From the NCBI GenBank assembly GCA_947253625.1, contig CAMYAB010000001.1:482855-546854 (forward strand): 64,000 nucleotides of DNA, in the 5' to 3' direction. This DNA comes from an uncultured Porphyromonadaceae bacterium. Lineage in GTDB: Bacteria > Bacteroidota > Bacteroidia > Bacteroidales > Porphyromonadaceae. Below, piece by piece: positions 9,051-17,301 of this stretch (within the stretch, counting starts at the first letter, position 1; each line of letters begins with the position of its first letter). The notes beneath the pieces are model-generated. The model was not told the origin of the DNA. It was given only the letters and a program-made list of their open reading frames with translations, and did not search any database. The position numbers and the translations under genes are program-made.

Positions 9051-9084
9051 CAAAGGTAAGAACACCTTGTGCCAATTGTGGGCA
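9051..9084 (-). promoter_or_regulatory. Promoter and palindromic operator of the ATPase/PLD operon
   Basis: The minus-strand -7 element TACCTTTG is at 9051-9058. Eleven bases further upstream lies TGCCCACAATTGGCA (9070-9084, minus strand), an inverted repeat TGCC...GGCA covering the -33 position. The promoter at 17995-18028 has the same -7 element, the same 11-base gap and TGCCCTAATTTGGCA. The mRNA leader would be about 150 bases. Confidence 0.55.
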
Positions 9085-9199
9085 CATGATTATTGGAATC
9101 ACACTCTCGTGAATATTAGTAATTTGTGAAGTATTTATTGGGATACTTTCTATTCCCTTTGGCAGAGAACCAAAGGAGGAGGGAGGAGGCTTTTAGCCA

Positions 9200-9238
9200 C
9201 AAAGCTAAATATCTCACAAGTTGAGATATTTAGCTTTG
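9200..9238. repeat. 17-bp perfect inverted repeat (hairpin)
   Basis: CAAAGCTAAATATCTCA (9200-9216) pairs exactly with 9222-9238 around a 5-base loop. It lies just beyond the recombinase remnant and upstream of the ATPase operon. No long T-run follows on either strand, so it may be a terminator for the lost recombinase or part of an element end. Outside this hairpin and the promoter, the stretch 8893-9288 holds nothing I can call. Confidence 0.6.
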
Positions 9239-9261
9239 CGAGTCGCTTAGATAGGCAGCTT

Positions 9262-9297
9262 TCTTAATGCTTACTTCAGTCTTAATGCTTACTTCAG
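9262..9297. repeat. 18-bp direct tandem duplication
   Basis: TCTTAATGCTTACTTCAG occurs twice back to back (9262-9279 and 9280-9297). The second copy contains the stop and last codons of the recombinase remnant. It could be a recombination or slippage scar at the edge of the former element. Confidence 0.75.
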
Positions 9298-9420
9298 GCA
9301 GATTTTGTTGGTGGTTTTGCGTTTCTTGGCGTTGATGAGGTCGGCGTAGATCTGGGTGGTGGAGACATTTTTGTGGGTCAGCATTTTGGAGACGGTGTAG
9401 ATGTCTGTTCCATGGAGCAT
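9289..9420 (-). pseudogene. Tyrosine recombinase (integrase) C-terminal remnant
   Basis: Reading the minus strand from about 9420 to the TAA at 9289-9291 gives LHGTDIYTVSKMLTHKNVST and then TQIYADLINAKKRK. This is the end of a Bacteroidetes tyrosine recombinase: the GH-like helix (here LTHKNVSTT) followed by the catalytic Tyr in TQIYA. About 44 codons remain; the domain with the Arg/Lys/His/Arg residues is missing, and no matching frame continues upstream. It marks the former presence of an integrative element in this island. The gene was too short to appear as an ordinary ORF. Confidence 0.8.
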
Positions 9421-9511
9421 TGGAGTACTAGATTGATTATCCGAATAGGTTTTCTGGTTGGTCTCATTTGTGAGTTACTAGAAACTTATGGGCTAGCTTT
9501 GAATGCAATCG

Positions 9512-9904
9512 TTATCTCGTCAATTGTGCTTTTAATATCCCTATAAGCTCCCTATCTGCTGGCAACCATTTCACACTATTGAGGGTTTCTGCAGTTAGCC
9601 AGCGTGCTGATTTATGTTCTCGGAGTTCAATCTCTCCAGCCGTAATTTGACACAGGTAGCAGTGCATAATCAAGTGGAATGATGGATAGTCGTACTCGGT
9701 GGTGTAGAGAAATTTATCGATAGCAATCTCTACACCTAGTTCCTCTTGGATTTCGCGTTGGAGAGCGACCTCACGACTTTCGCCTAGTTCGATCTTGCCA
9801 CCGGGGAACTCCCACATCCCCTCAAACTCTCCATATCCACGTTGTGTGGCGAAGTAAGTCCCGCCACGATGTATGACTGCAGCTACGACTTCTATATTCC
9901 TCAT
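9512..9904 (-). CDS. NUDIX hydrolase, MutT-like
   Basis: A 130-residue (deoxy)nucleotide pyrophosphohydrolase. The NUDIX box is complete: G-x5-E-x7-REIQEELGV, from GGKIELGES onward. VVAAVIHRGGTYFATQRGYG and MWEFPGGK are typical of MutT/8-oxo-dGTPases. I start it at 9904 (MRNIEVVAAV), two bases after the stop of the helicase gene, rather than at the ORF limit 9955, which would overlap that gene. The tight pairing with a PLD-helicase-DUF3427 gene suggests a shared function, for instance clearing or making a nucleotide connected with the helicase-nuclease; that is inference. A plain housekeeping role is also possible. Confidence 0.9.
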   Translation of the reverse strand: MRNIEVVAAVIHRGGTYFATQRGYGEFEGMWEFPGGKIELGESREVALQREIQEELGVEIAIDKFLYTTEYDYPSFHLIMHCYLCQITAGEIELREHKSARWLTAETLNSVKWLPADRELIGILKAQLTR

Positions 9905-9906
9905 TG

Positions 9907-12900
9907 TCAGATAGCTTTTAAGTATTGTGACATTGCGGGTTTGTGTAGCTTCCAAGTCACATTCATTGGGAAGTCATCGTGTGATGAAACATAGTCGACC
10001 ATCCCGAAGCAATGAAAAGGGGATGTAAAGCCAAATCCATCTTTCTTCTCCTCACGGACAAAAAGTATGATATTGCTTTTTGTTTGCGATTGCTCTGTAT
10101 ATCGGCGACCACCATTATTATTGTGCGAGTCTGTATTCTGCGACTGCCAGTGGAAGAAGTCTTCATTAATTAAGTAGTCATTGTACTGCGTGGAAGGAGA
10201 GAAGTCCTTTTCCGACTTGTTCAGTGTTACAAATAATAGCGTGGTATTGTGCTCTTGTAGGTTGAACACACCAGATGCCACACCCTGCATTTTTACTTCT
10301 GCAGTCTGTCGCCCGACGAGTGTAAATACCTCCTCACGAGTGTAGCAGCCATACAATTCCATCCCAGGGATACTCTCGATACCAATGGGCGTGGTCTTGA
10401 TACTTATATTAGCTAATAAGTAGGCGACTATTTCGGATGCTTCCTGCTTGAAACAAGCATATTTTTTGTCGAATAGCAGATCCAATGCTTCATTTATATT
10501 GCTAAAGCCGGCTTTGCTGATCTTATCCTGGAATAGCACATAATATAGCATTATCGCATACGTTTTATACGCTTCGTCGAGGTGTACCCTTTCGCCATCA
10601 ATAAACCGCATGACAAAGCGGAGGAATGAAACGGTATTGTGGTGAATCAAGTTTGCCATTCCTTTCTCCAAACGCTTTGTTACTGCATCATCACTATATG
10701 CGATTCGTCCAGCTGCACGCTTCAAAGAAGACCAGCAATTGGCCCCCTGATAGATCACGCGAATATCCTGCCCATTATTCTCTAAAAACTGTGAGATGGT
10801 CGGTATCGATGGGTAACTATTTATCTCCTTGATGAGACGCCTTTTGTTATAGATAGCACTTGATATATTATCGAGGATATATTGTCGTGCCATCTTCTCC
10901 ATCACAATACTACACCCCATAGGAAGTAGAGTGAAACCTTCTTCTATCTGTTTTTGGATATTTTTTTCAGGGTGTAATGTGAGTGCCCGGAATCGGCTAG
11001 CGAAGTCATATTTGCGATTGGCTTGTGCAACGAAATCGAGGACTGTCAGCTCTGTCTTTCCGGCAGAAAGACGCAAACCACGACCTAGCTGCTGAAGGAA
11101 GATGGTTAAGCTTTCGGTAGGACGAAGGAATAGCACGGTATCAACTTCGGGAATATCGATACCTTCGTTGAAGATATCAACGACACAGAGATAATGAAGA
11201 GAACCATCTCTTAATTTCTCAGAGAGTCGCTTGCGCTCATCAGGTGGCGTGTCTGATGTGAGGCTTTGTGCTCTGAAGCCATATAGCCCCAACTGCTCAG
11301 CCATAAAGTTTGCATGGCGTTTGTTTACGCAGAAACACAAGGCTCGGCAGGTGTATTCATCCGCCAGATATTTGTGCAATGAATCAACGATAAGTCTTGC
11401 TCTTGCCTTAGAGCATAGCTTATCGGCCAGACGCTCAATATTGTACTTCAGTCCACTCCATAGACTCTCATCGCTTAGGTCTGTGTCATCAGAAACACAC
11501 AAGTACTGGAATGGTGTTAGCAATCCCGCCTGCAACGCCTGAGGTAATCGTATTTCAGCACTTATTCTGCCACCAAAATCGGGACGTAAGTCTTGACCAT
11601 CCATACGCTCCGGTGTTGCAGTTAGACCGATAAGGAGCTTTGGAGTGAAGTGGTCAAATAGTTTGCGATAGCTATTTGCTTGGCTATGATGTGCCTCGTC
11701 AATAACAATGTAGTCGTAATAGTCTGCATCCAACGACGCAAAGAACTCCTCGAAACGAGAATTGAACATAGAAATAGAGACAAACAAATGATCGTACTCA
11801 CTTGCGTCACGCGGGCTATTTGCCCCTACCCAAAGTGTCCCAAAATTGGCATCTTGCAATACACTTCTAAATGTACTCAACGATTGTCTTAGTATCTCTT
11901 CTCTATGAGCTGTGAATAGGATGCGAGCTCTCGAATGCGTTCGGGCAAACTCTTGGTAGTCGAATGCCGAAATAACGGTCTTGCCTGTTCCGGTTGCAGC
12001 TACAATAAGATTCTTGAAATTGCCTCTGTCCTCCCGCTCTACACGTAGCTTGTCGAGTATCTGTTTCTGATGGGGTAACAACGAATATCGTTGATAAACC
12101 ATCTCAAAAGTATTTGAGTGGAATATGTTGCGATGAATTTCTTTATTGAACTTCTCAATGCCACCTATACGGAAATCCTCAAAGTTGGGACTATTCCAAT
12201 ACATCTCGAAGGTCGCAAGTGCGGTCTTTATGATATGTGGGTTCTCAACACTCGTAACACGCATATTCCATTCCAGACCTTCGGTCTGTGCAGACTTGGA
12301 TAGATTTGATGAGCCAATGTAGGCTGTGTTCATGCCAGAATTGCGAACAAAAATGTACGACTTTGCGTGCAAGCGTTCTATATTGGTGTTATATGAGATC
12401 CTTATCCCTGTATTCGGCAATTCAGCTAACTGTACAATGGCCTTTGCCTGTGTGGCTCCGCAGTAGGTCGTGGTGATGATACGCAAACGAGTTCCCTCAC
12501 GGCTACAAAATTTAGTGAGCTCATCAAGCAAAAGTCGGACACCAGAAACTTTTAGAAATGATACGATAAAGCATATCTCATCAGCACTTGCAATCTCTCG
12601 GCGGATCTCCTCGCTCAAAGATAGTGTACTACTACCACCTGTAAAAAGGTTGCTGACACGAAAGCCGGATATAGGGCGAACAGTATGTGTATTGCTCTGA
12701 GCTTGTAGAGTAGCCTTTTGCCGGCTCATAACCTCAGCTAATAAGTCTGTTGGTTTTACGATTTGCTTGTCATCAAGCAACCCCGCATCAATCATAATGC
12801 GATTGATAAGATTTACTCGATCCTGCTGTCCCTCAATATCCTCAAGCTTCTGACAGATAGCTTTGGCAAGATAATTTGCCAATAATTGTGGCGACTCGGC

Positions 12901-13005
12901 ACTGTCTATAGGTTGCTGAACGCATACCAACCCAGACCGTTCTGCTTGCTGAATATCACGTTCTGTTTCCCTATTAATTATATGTTCGTATACTCCAGAC
13001 TTCAT
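9907..13005 (-). CDS. PLD nuclease + SF2 helicase + DUF3427 protein
   Basis: A protein of about 1032 residues in three parts. Residues about 100-290 are a PLD-type nuclease domain, with RLHAKSYIFVRNSG (His about 213) and AYIGSSNLS. Residues about 315-700 are a superfamily 2 helicase: Walker A AATGTGKT (about 335), DEAH box VIDEAHHSQA (about 435), motif III LTATPER, motif VI QQLGRGLRL (about 638). The last 330 residues match the position and style of DUF3427. This COG3886 + COG1061 combination is listed among predicted restriction or defence proteins. GTG at 13008 is followed at once by ATG at 13005, which I use. It forms an operon with the NUDIX gene. Confidence 0.85.
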   Translation of the reverse strand: MKSGVYEHIINRETERDIQQAERSGLVCVQQPIDSAESPQLLANYLAKAICQKLEDIEGQQDRVNLINRIMIDAGLLDDKQIVKPTDLLAEVMSRQKATLQAQSNTHTVRPISGFRVSNLFTGGSSTLSLSEEIRREIASADEICFIVSFLKVSGVRLLLDELTKFCSREGTRLRIITTTYCGATQAKAIVQLAELPNTGIRISYNTNIERLHAKSYIFVRNSGMNTAYIGSSNLSKSAQTEGLEWNMRVTSVENPHIIKTALATFEMYWNSPNFEDFRIGGIEKFNKEIHRNIFHSNTFEMVYQRYSLLPHQKQILDKLRVEREDRGNFKNLIVAATGTGKTVISAFDYQEFARTHSRARILFTAHREEILRQSLSTFRSVLQDANFGTLWVGANSPRDASEYDHLFVSISMFNSRFEEFFASLDADYYDYIVIDEAHHSQANSYRKLFDHFTPKLLIGLTATPERMDGQDLRPDFGGRISAEIRLPQALQAGLLTPFQYLCVSDDTDLSDESLWSGLKYNIERLADKLCSKARARLIVDSLHKYLADEYTCRALCFCVNKRHANFMAEQLGLYGFRAQSLTSDTPPDERKRLSEKLRDGSLHYLCVVDIFNEGIDIPEVDTVLFLRPTESLTIFLQQLGRGLRLSAGKTELTVLDFVAQANRKYDFASRFRALTLHPEKNIQKQIEEGFTLLPMGCSIVMEKMARQYILDNISSAIYNKRRLIKEINSYPSIPTISQFLENNGQDIRVIYQGANCWSSLKRAAGRIAYSDDAVTKRLEKGMANLIHHNTVSFLRFVMRFIDGERVHLDEAYKTYAIMLYYVLFQDKISKAGFSNINEALDLLFDKKYACFKQEASEIVAYLLANISIKTTPIGIESIPGMELYGCYTREEVFTLVGRQTAEVKMQGVASGVFNLQEHNTTLLFVTLNKSEKDFSPSTQYNDYLINEDFFHWQSQNTDSHNNNGGRRYTEQSQTKSNIILFVREEKKDGFGFTSPFHCFGMVDYVSSHDDFPMNVTWKLHKPAMSQYLKAI

Positions 13006-13087
13006 CACAGTTCTATTGATTGCTTTTATTCTAACCTTTAGGGGCCTTCACTATCTCGGATAGCAAAGGATAGGTTGATGACCATTG

Positions 13088-13109
13088 CAAACATACGAGT
13101 ACAATGTAC
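13088..13109 (-). promoter_or_regulatory. Promoter with palindrome upstream of the helicase gene
   Basis: The minus-strand -7 element TATGTTTG is at 13088-13095, about 80 bases before the ATG. Three bases further upstream is GTACATTGTAC (13099-13109, minus strand), a short palindrome with a single central base that could be an operator. Confidence 0.4.
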
Positions 13110-13479
13110 AAAAAATCTCACAGGGCTTCTTGAATTCCAAGTTTGTTTGGTCCTCTGAGTGCCTCCGTGATGATTGCTGAAGGATAAAACGTAGCTTCAC
13201 TTGCCGATACACTCATTTCCCTCCTTTTGTATCAACTTCATTTCCAAGCCTCAACAAACTTCTCGGTACACCTCGGAAATGAAAGGTTAGCTTCCATTTG
13301 GAAATAGCCAATTTAGACTATGAGTTACGCATGCTCCTTGCCGATGACGGCAAGGAAGGAGTATATTTGCATTGGAATAGTATTTAGTGATGGTGGATAT
13401 GGACTTTATCTCTGTGAAGGAATATGCTGCAGCTCATGGATATTCAATGTCCAGATGAAAGCCAAGGTGGAATGAGAGT
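13110..13479. other. Intergenic stretch with gene fragments
   Basis: No intact gene. On the minus strand, ATG at 13216 with a good purine-rich RBS opens a 32-codon frame ending at 13118 (MSVSASEATFYPSAII...), unrecognised. On the plus strand, TATATTTG near 13360 could be a -7 element. The frame from 13387 (MVDMDFISVKEYAAAHGYS), stopped after 22 codons, looks like the start of an excisionase-type or HTH protein. Confidence 0.35.
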
Positions 13480-14056
13480 ACGAAGCAGTTAATCTCCACC
13501 GTAAAAAGCTGACTCTAATGGAAGAAGAACAAAGAAAACTTACATATCCTGTAGATTATTTGTTCAAGGGGAATAGGCCGGGCAACCACTTTGAAATAGC
13601 AAAGCACTTTAAGCCCTTTTCAAAGATGAGATCATCAAGACTGAAGAAACGGACACCGGGCATGGTCGCATAGAAAGTCAAGTGATGGAGTCCATTGTTG
13701 ATCCTCCGAGATTCAAACAGATAGAGCTGTACAAGGATTTGGACCACTGGGAAGGATTGCGCCCTATTCACAAGATGACAAAGCGAAGATACAGCAGAAA
13801 AGAGGGCTCAAAGAGTGTCGAAGCCTCCTACTTCACCTCTTCTCTGCAAGATTCCACAAAGTATTCCGTCTGATCCGGAGTCATTGGGCGGATAGAAAAC
13901 AATCTGCATCACTGCCTCGACATGGTCATGGGAGAAGACAAGTTACTCAGACACAAGGGAAACGGCGCCAAGAACGTTAATATCATTCGCAAAATAGCAC
14001 TCTTCCTTCTCGAGCGGTTGAAGAAAAAGAAGAAAAGAACCCTAGCGGCTCTGTAA
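13480..14056 (+). pseudogene. ISAs1-family transposase remnant
   Basis: Three frames together give the C-terminal half of an ISAs1 (H-repeat) transposase. VDYLFKGNRPGNHFEIAKHF lies around 13547; ETDTGHGRIESQVMESIVDP runs on to KDLDHWEGLRPI and KSVEASYFTSSL around 13640-13850; then after frameshifts comes the family signature IENNLHHCLDMVMGEDK and NIIRKIALFLLERLKKK up to about 14056. The order and spacing agree with the family. The N-terminal part is gone, several frameshifts break the rest, and no clear terminal inverted repeats were found. The copy is dead. Confidence 0.75.
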
Positions 14057-14306
14057 AAGATTAATGCCACCAAAGACCCCACCGATATCATCACCAGTCG
14101 ACTACCTCTAAACTTCAAATGTGTGAGCTCTGATTGGATTAACTACATTATCGGAAGTGATAGTTTTTTTTAAAGGATTGCCGTGATAAACAGAGACGAT
14201 ATTAAAGGCATTGAACTGATAGATCTTTAATTCTCATTTTAACACTTTGCAATTAGAATCCACTTAATTTCCAATACCTATTAATTAATCTATACTACAA
14301 AAGAAA

Positions 14307-14340
14307 GGAGCTATGTCCATAAATGGCATAGCTCCTCTTT
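14307..14340 (+). terminator. Hairpin, possible terminator
   Basis: GGAGCTATG (14307-14315) pairs with CATAGCTCC (14327-14335), followed by TCTTT. It would stop transcription coming from the IS remnant just before the promoter of the next gene. Confidence 0.45.
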
Positions 14341-14347
14341 ATATTTG
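14340..14347 (+). promoter_or_regulatory. -7 promoter element of the 250-aa gene
   Basis: TATATTTG fits TAnnTTTG. It lies inside the longest version of the following ORF (from 14313), which argues that translation begins at the later ATG 14388. Confidence 0.45.
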
Positions 14348-14387
14348 CAGTGGTCGTTTAAGTGTAACAATTATAAATAGTCTCTCA

Positions 14388-15140
14388 ATGGTAGATAGAA
14401 TCGCTTTTGAAGATGAGGTAAGGAGCTTATTCAATCAATCTTGTATCAAGAAGGTTGAGTGTGATATCCTTAGTCTTTATCAGGAGTATGAAAGAAGAAA
14501 GGATAGGCGTGCTAGGAAGGTATTTGCAATAAAGCAACTGCTCAACCTCCGTAAATATTTGCTGGAGGAGGATTTCCAACTAAATGAAGCGAGTAGGCAA
14601 CTATTGGTGGAATTTAATAGTGCCTTAAAGGCTCAGTTGGAAGAGATGTGGAAGCAAACGATTGCACTCGGAGAGAAAGCAGTATATCGCAGTCCTTTCT
14701 CTGATACAGAGGCGATAGGGAAGTGTTTCTTGGGGTATAACTACTCAAGTATACATCCTGTTCAGACTATTCGTGCCAAAAAGATGTGGAATATACTTAA
14801 TGGTTGCCTTGCCACTTTTGAGCCTCTGTATGATGATGGTGTAACCCACTGCTTTAGTGTACAACCATCGGTTGATGGGTTAGAATACGATTCTTGTAAT
14901 CAAGTACTATATCTCGGTGAGGAAATTGACAATTGGAATGAAGGATTGGACGAGGAGTACACGAAGGACCTTCATCTTATTTATGCGTTTCACAACCTAT
15001 GGGAGCATATGCATTTCTCTATCTTTGACCTGCTTTGGGTTAGAGACTTTAGTGTGGAGTTAATTGTAGAGAGTTCTTATACTACATACTCTGGTGATTA
15101 TGATGACCTTGACTGGAGTAAATATGATTTTTATAACTAG
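14388..15140 (+). CDS. Hypothetical protein (250 aa)
   Basis: I do not recognise this protein. It starts MVDRIAFEDEV; the longer ORF from 14313 is unlikely because a promoter-like TATATTTG and a hairpin lie within its first codons. The N-terminal 110 residues are charged and helical (RRKDRRARKVFAIKQLLNLR). The C-terminal half is acidic, with aromatic-rich blocks such as FHNLWEHMHFSIFDLLWVRD. No signal peptide, membrane segment or nucleotide-binding motif is seen. It stands alone on the plus strand among minus-strand genes and is AT-rich like the rest of the island, so horizontal origin is likely. Confidence 0.6.
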   Translation: MVDRIAFEDEVRSLFNQSCIKKVECDILSLYQEYERRKDRRARKVFAIKQLLNLRKYLLEEDFQLNEASRQLLVEFNSALKAQLEEMWKQTIALGEKAVYRSPFSDTEAIGKCFLGYNYSSIHPVQTIRAKKMWNILNGCLATFEPLYDDGVTHCFSVQPSVDGLEYDSCNQVLYLGEEIDNWNEGLDEEYTKDLHLIYAFHNLWEHMHFSIFDLLWVRDFSVELIVESSYTTYSGDYDDLDWSKYDFYN

Positions 15141-15238
15141 AAACACCTCCAGGCCACTTTGACCTATACACCACTACTTCAATAGTAATTTCTTTGTTTT
15201 TCTAAAGAGCTTTATGCAGATTGACAGGACCGAATAGG

Positions 15239-16387
15239 TCATTCTAAAGAATACTTTTCAATGACTTCCTTAAACTCCTCAGGATAGTTTGCTTTCAAAT
15301 AAGCCATTTGGTAGGCGATCCAAGTGTAGCAAACGGCATGTGCTTTCATGAAAGCGAAGACAGCATTTCTCTCAATTGCGTCCCAAGTCTTTTTTAGGTT
15401 ATGCCTTGGGTGTCCATTTTCAAGACCACCTTCCATAAATTGAGCCTTTAACGTAGGAATTAAAGCTATTCGTTTTTTACATACAACTCTCCTTAGCAGA
15501 TCACTCTCGTCACTTGTGAAGTTTGAGATTAAGCGTGCTATCCGCATTATTTGCTCTTGGTATACGATTACTCCGTATGTTTTGTCCAGAATTTTTCCAA
15601 CCTCTGGAAGAGGGTACCGTATTGGTTGCTTCTTGTTTTTTCGTTTAATAAGCATTCTGATGTCAGCTGTCCTATGCGCTTGAAATAAACTATTCAATGC
15701 TGCTAATTCCTCAAGGCATGTGGGATGAAACTCAATGAGAAGCTCCCGCATCTCTTTCGTTTCGAACTGAAATATTTCTTCCGTTCTCCCTTTTTGGAAC
15801 AACTCGAATGTCTTAGTATCATCTATTGGAATTTTCTCTACATCTATGCTTACCCCTTTACTTGCTTTGATTACCTCTATGGCATCCCTCATTATTGACA
15901 ATGCCTCCAATCCATAGAGCTCAAACTCCCCATTAAGAAAATCGCACGGATCACCATATTTTTGTCGCAACCAATCCATGACAGATTCCTTGCCTTCCAA
16001 GTCAATATCCAACGCAACATATGGGGTTAGTGCATCTAGTGGTCTAATGAATTGTTCAAATAACAAATCATACTTCAATGGGTCTACTTTAGTTATACCC
16101 AAGCAATAGTTTATTAAACTACTGGCTGCAGTACCACGACCAGGGCCCACCCATACACCGAGATGAGCCTGCGCTACGGTGACTACCTCATGCAAGAAAA
16201 GGAAAAAATCCGAGACCTCACGTTCTTCAATGATTTGCAACTCAAAATTTATTCTATTAGAAACATTGTTGGGAAGTTGCTCTCCGTATAGCTCCTTAGC
16301 TTTAGTGAATGACAACTGCCTAAGATGTTCGTGTCCTTTATCTGTAATGGCAGCAAGCATATTTTGTTTGTAATTGTTATGTCGCAT
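15239..16387 (-). CDS. Shortened DNA polymerase III alpha (DnaE)-like protein, 382 aa
   Basis: The protein follows the DnaE catalytic core: VGPGRGTAASSLINYCLGIT, then DPLKYDLLFEQFI, then ALDIDLEG, which keeps the Asp-x-Asp pair of the palm. The sequence then jumps to YGLEALSIMRDAIEVI and IPIDDTKTFELFQKG, so roughly 130 residues present in E. coli DnaE, including the third catalytic Asp (Asp555), are missing. The RPGP block is altered (LFQAHRTADIR). The PHP domain before and the tau-binding and OB parts after the core are also absent; full-length DnaE has over 1100 residues. The frame is intact, so it may be expressed. It is either a decaying paralogue or a non-polymerising derivative. Confidence 0.75.
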   Translation of the reverse strand: MRHNNYKQNMLAAITDKGHEHLRQLSFTKAKELYGEQLPNNVSNRINFELQIIEEREVSDFFLFLHEVVTVAQAHLGVWVGPGRGTAASSLINYCLGITKVDPLKYDLLFEQFIRPLDALTPYVALDIDLEGKESVMDWLRQKYGDPCDFLNGEFELYGLEALSIMRDAIEVIKASKGVSIDVEKIPIDDTKTFELFQKGRTEEIFQFETKEMRELLIEFHPTCLEELAALNSLFQAHRTADIRMLIKRKNKKQPIRYPLPEVGKILDKTYGVIVYQEQIMRIARLISNFTSDESDLLRRVVCKKRIALIPTLKAQFMEGGLENGHPRHNLKKTWDAIERNAVFAFMKAHAVCYTWIAYQMAYLKANYPEEFKEVIEKYSLE

Positions 16388-16393
16388 AAGACT

Positions 16394-16407
16394 TATCGTT
16401 AACGATA
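16394..16407. repeat. 14-bp perfect palindrome at the DnaE-like gene start
   Basis: TATCGTTAACGATA lies 7-20 bases upstream of the minus-strand ATG at 16387, across the place where a ribosome-binding site would be. It could be an operator or a small structure that controls translation. Confidence 0.45.
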
Positions 16408-16499
16408 GCTACTCTTTTTTATTTTGAAATATGTGGATGATTAAGTACACTTTCAAGCCTACACTTACTTTTAACTCCACCAATATATCAAATGCCTCC

Positions 16500-16985
16500 C
16501 TAAAAACCTAAAAGCAGGCAGTAAGCTTTATTATATCGTACTTTTTGCTTCTCTCCGTGATCATAAGGATCTCCGATTTCCTGTAATTTAGGAAATCTAT
16601 GGGCGTTTCGCATATTTACTCGGTGCGGAAATACATCACAGCCTTTGTTCTCATTGCCATAATTGAGTACAATATCAATCAACCGACATGTCGTACGCAT
16701 AGTGCTTACGACCATAGGTCCATTTGAAGATTGTCCAAATAATTCTAAATAATCCAGCATTCGTTCAATCTTAAATTTTATGAGTTCAAGTATTTCCGTG
16801 TAGGAACCATCTCCACCCCATGGACATTCTCGCATAATCCACTCCTCCTTCAGCTCATTGAAAGCGCCTGTGTATGCTACCCAGTCCTCCTTGCTCATAT
16901 CATGACGCAAAAACTTAAAGAACTCCTCTGCCTCTTGATCGATATCAATAGTATTGAAGTCTTTTCGATCCGCTTCTTCATCCAC
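16500..16985 (-). CDS. Hypothetical protein (161 aa), possibly part of a broken gene
   Basis: Unrecognised acidic protein, beginning at a GTG (16985), with no ATG available upstream. The N-terminal half has EAEEFFKFLRHDMSKEDW and a helical segment up to residue 90; the C-terminus is basic. In the same reading frame, seven codons upstream of the GTG, lies the TAA that ends the FtsK-gamma-like remnant (17007-17292). The two could therefore be pieces of one former gene, or this may simply be the next gene of a small operon. No domain was recognised. Confidence 0.45.
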   Translation of the reverse strand: MDEEADRKDFNTIDIDQEAEEFFKFLRHDMSKEDWVAYTGAFNELKEEWIMRECPWGGDGSYTEILELIKFKIERMLDYLELFGQSSNGPMVVSTMRTTCRLIDIVLNYGNENKGCDVFPHRVNMRNAHRFPKLQEIGDPYDHGEKQKVRYNKAYCLLLGF

Positions 16986-17006
16986 GACTTTAGTCTGGAT
17001 ATCTTG

Positions 17007-17292
17007 TTACCACTTATCCTCTAAAGGCTGCAAACGAGACAAAGTCGTATAAGCGTTAATTTTCTTTTCGAGCTTGCGGGCACAACAACAATAGATTTGT
17101 CGAGGTGCTATTCCAAATATATCCTCCTTCTCAACGATATAAGTTTGCGCCAATTATAATTTTGTTTGCTCTTCTGCGACCAAGGGAGAACTTCTGTTAT
17201 ATAGTATCTATGTTGACATTCTGTGTCTCAACTACAAAATGAGCCACTTCTTCGAATTGCGGATCACGTTTATTCCAGTCAAAGAATTTCAT
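17007..17292 (-). pseudogene. FtsK-gamma-like winged-helix remnant
   Basis: From ATG 17292 the minus strand reads MKFFDWNKRDPQFEEVAHFV and then ETQNVNIDTI before an in-frame TAA. In the same frame it continues QKFSLGRRRANKIIIGANLY, and after a frameshift VEKEDIFGIAPRQIYC. This has the order of the FtsK gamma domain (DP-x-FEEA, then a polar helix, then a KF-x-G-x-x-RA helix, then the GIV..REV strand). One nonsense codon and one frameshift break it. It is probably the remains of a DNA-binding protein of the former element. Confidence 0.55.
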
Positions 17293-17301
17293 TTCCATAT
17301 T

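Noticed and set aside
13556..13771. Minus-strand 71-aa ORF in the IS remnant
   Set aside because: Antisense to the recognisable transposase fragments.
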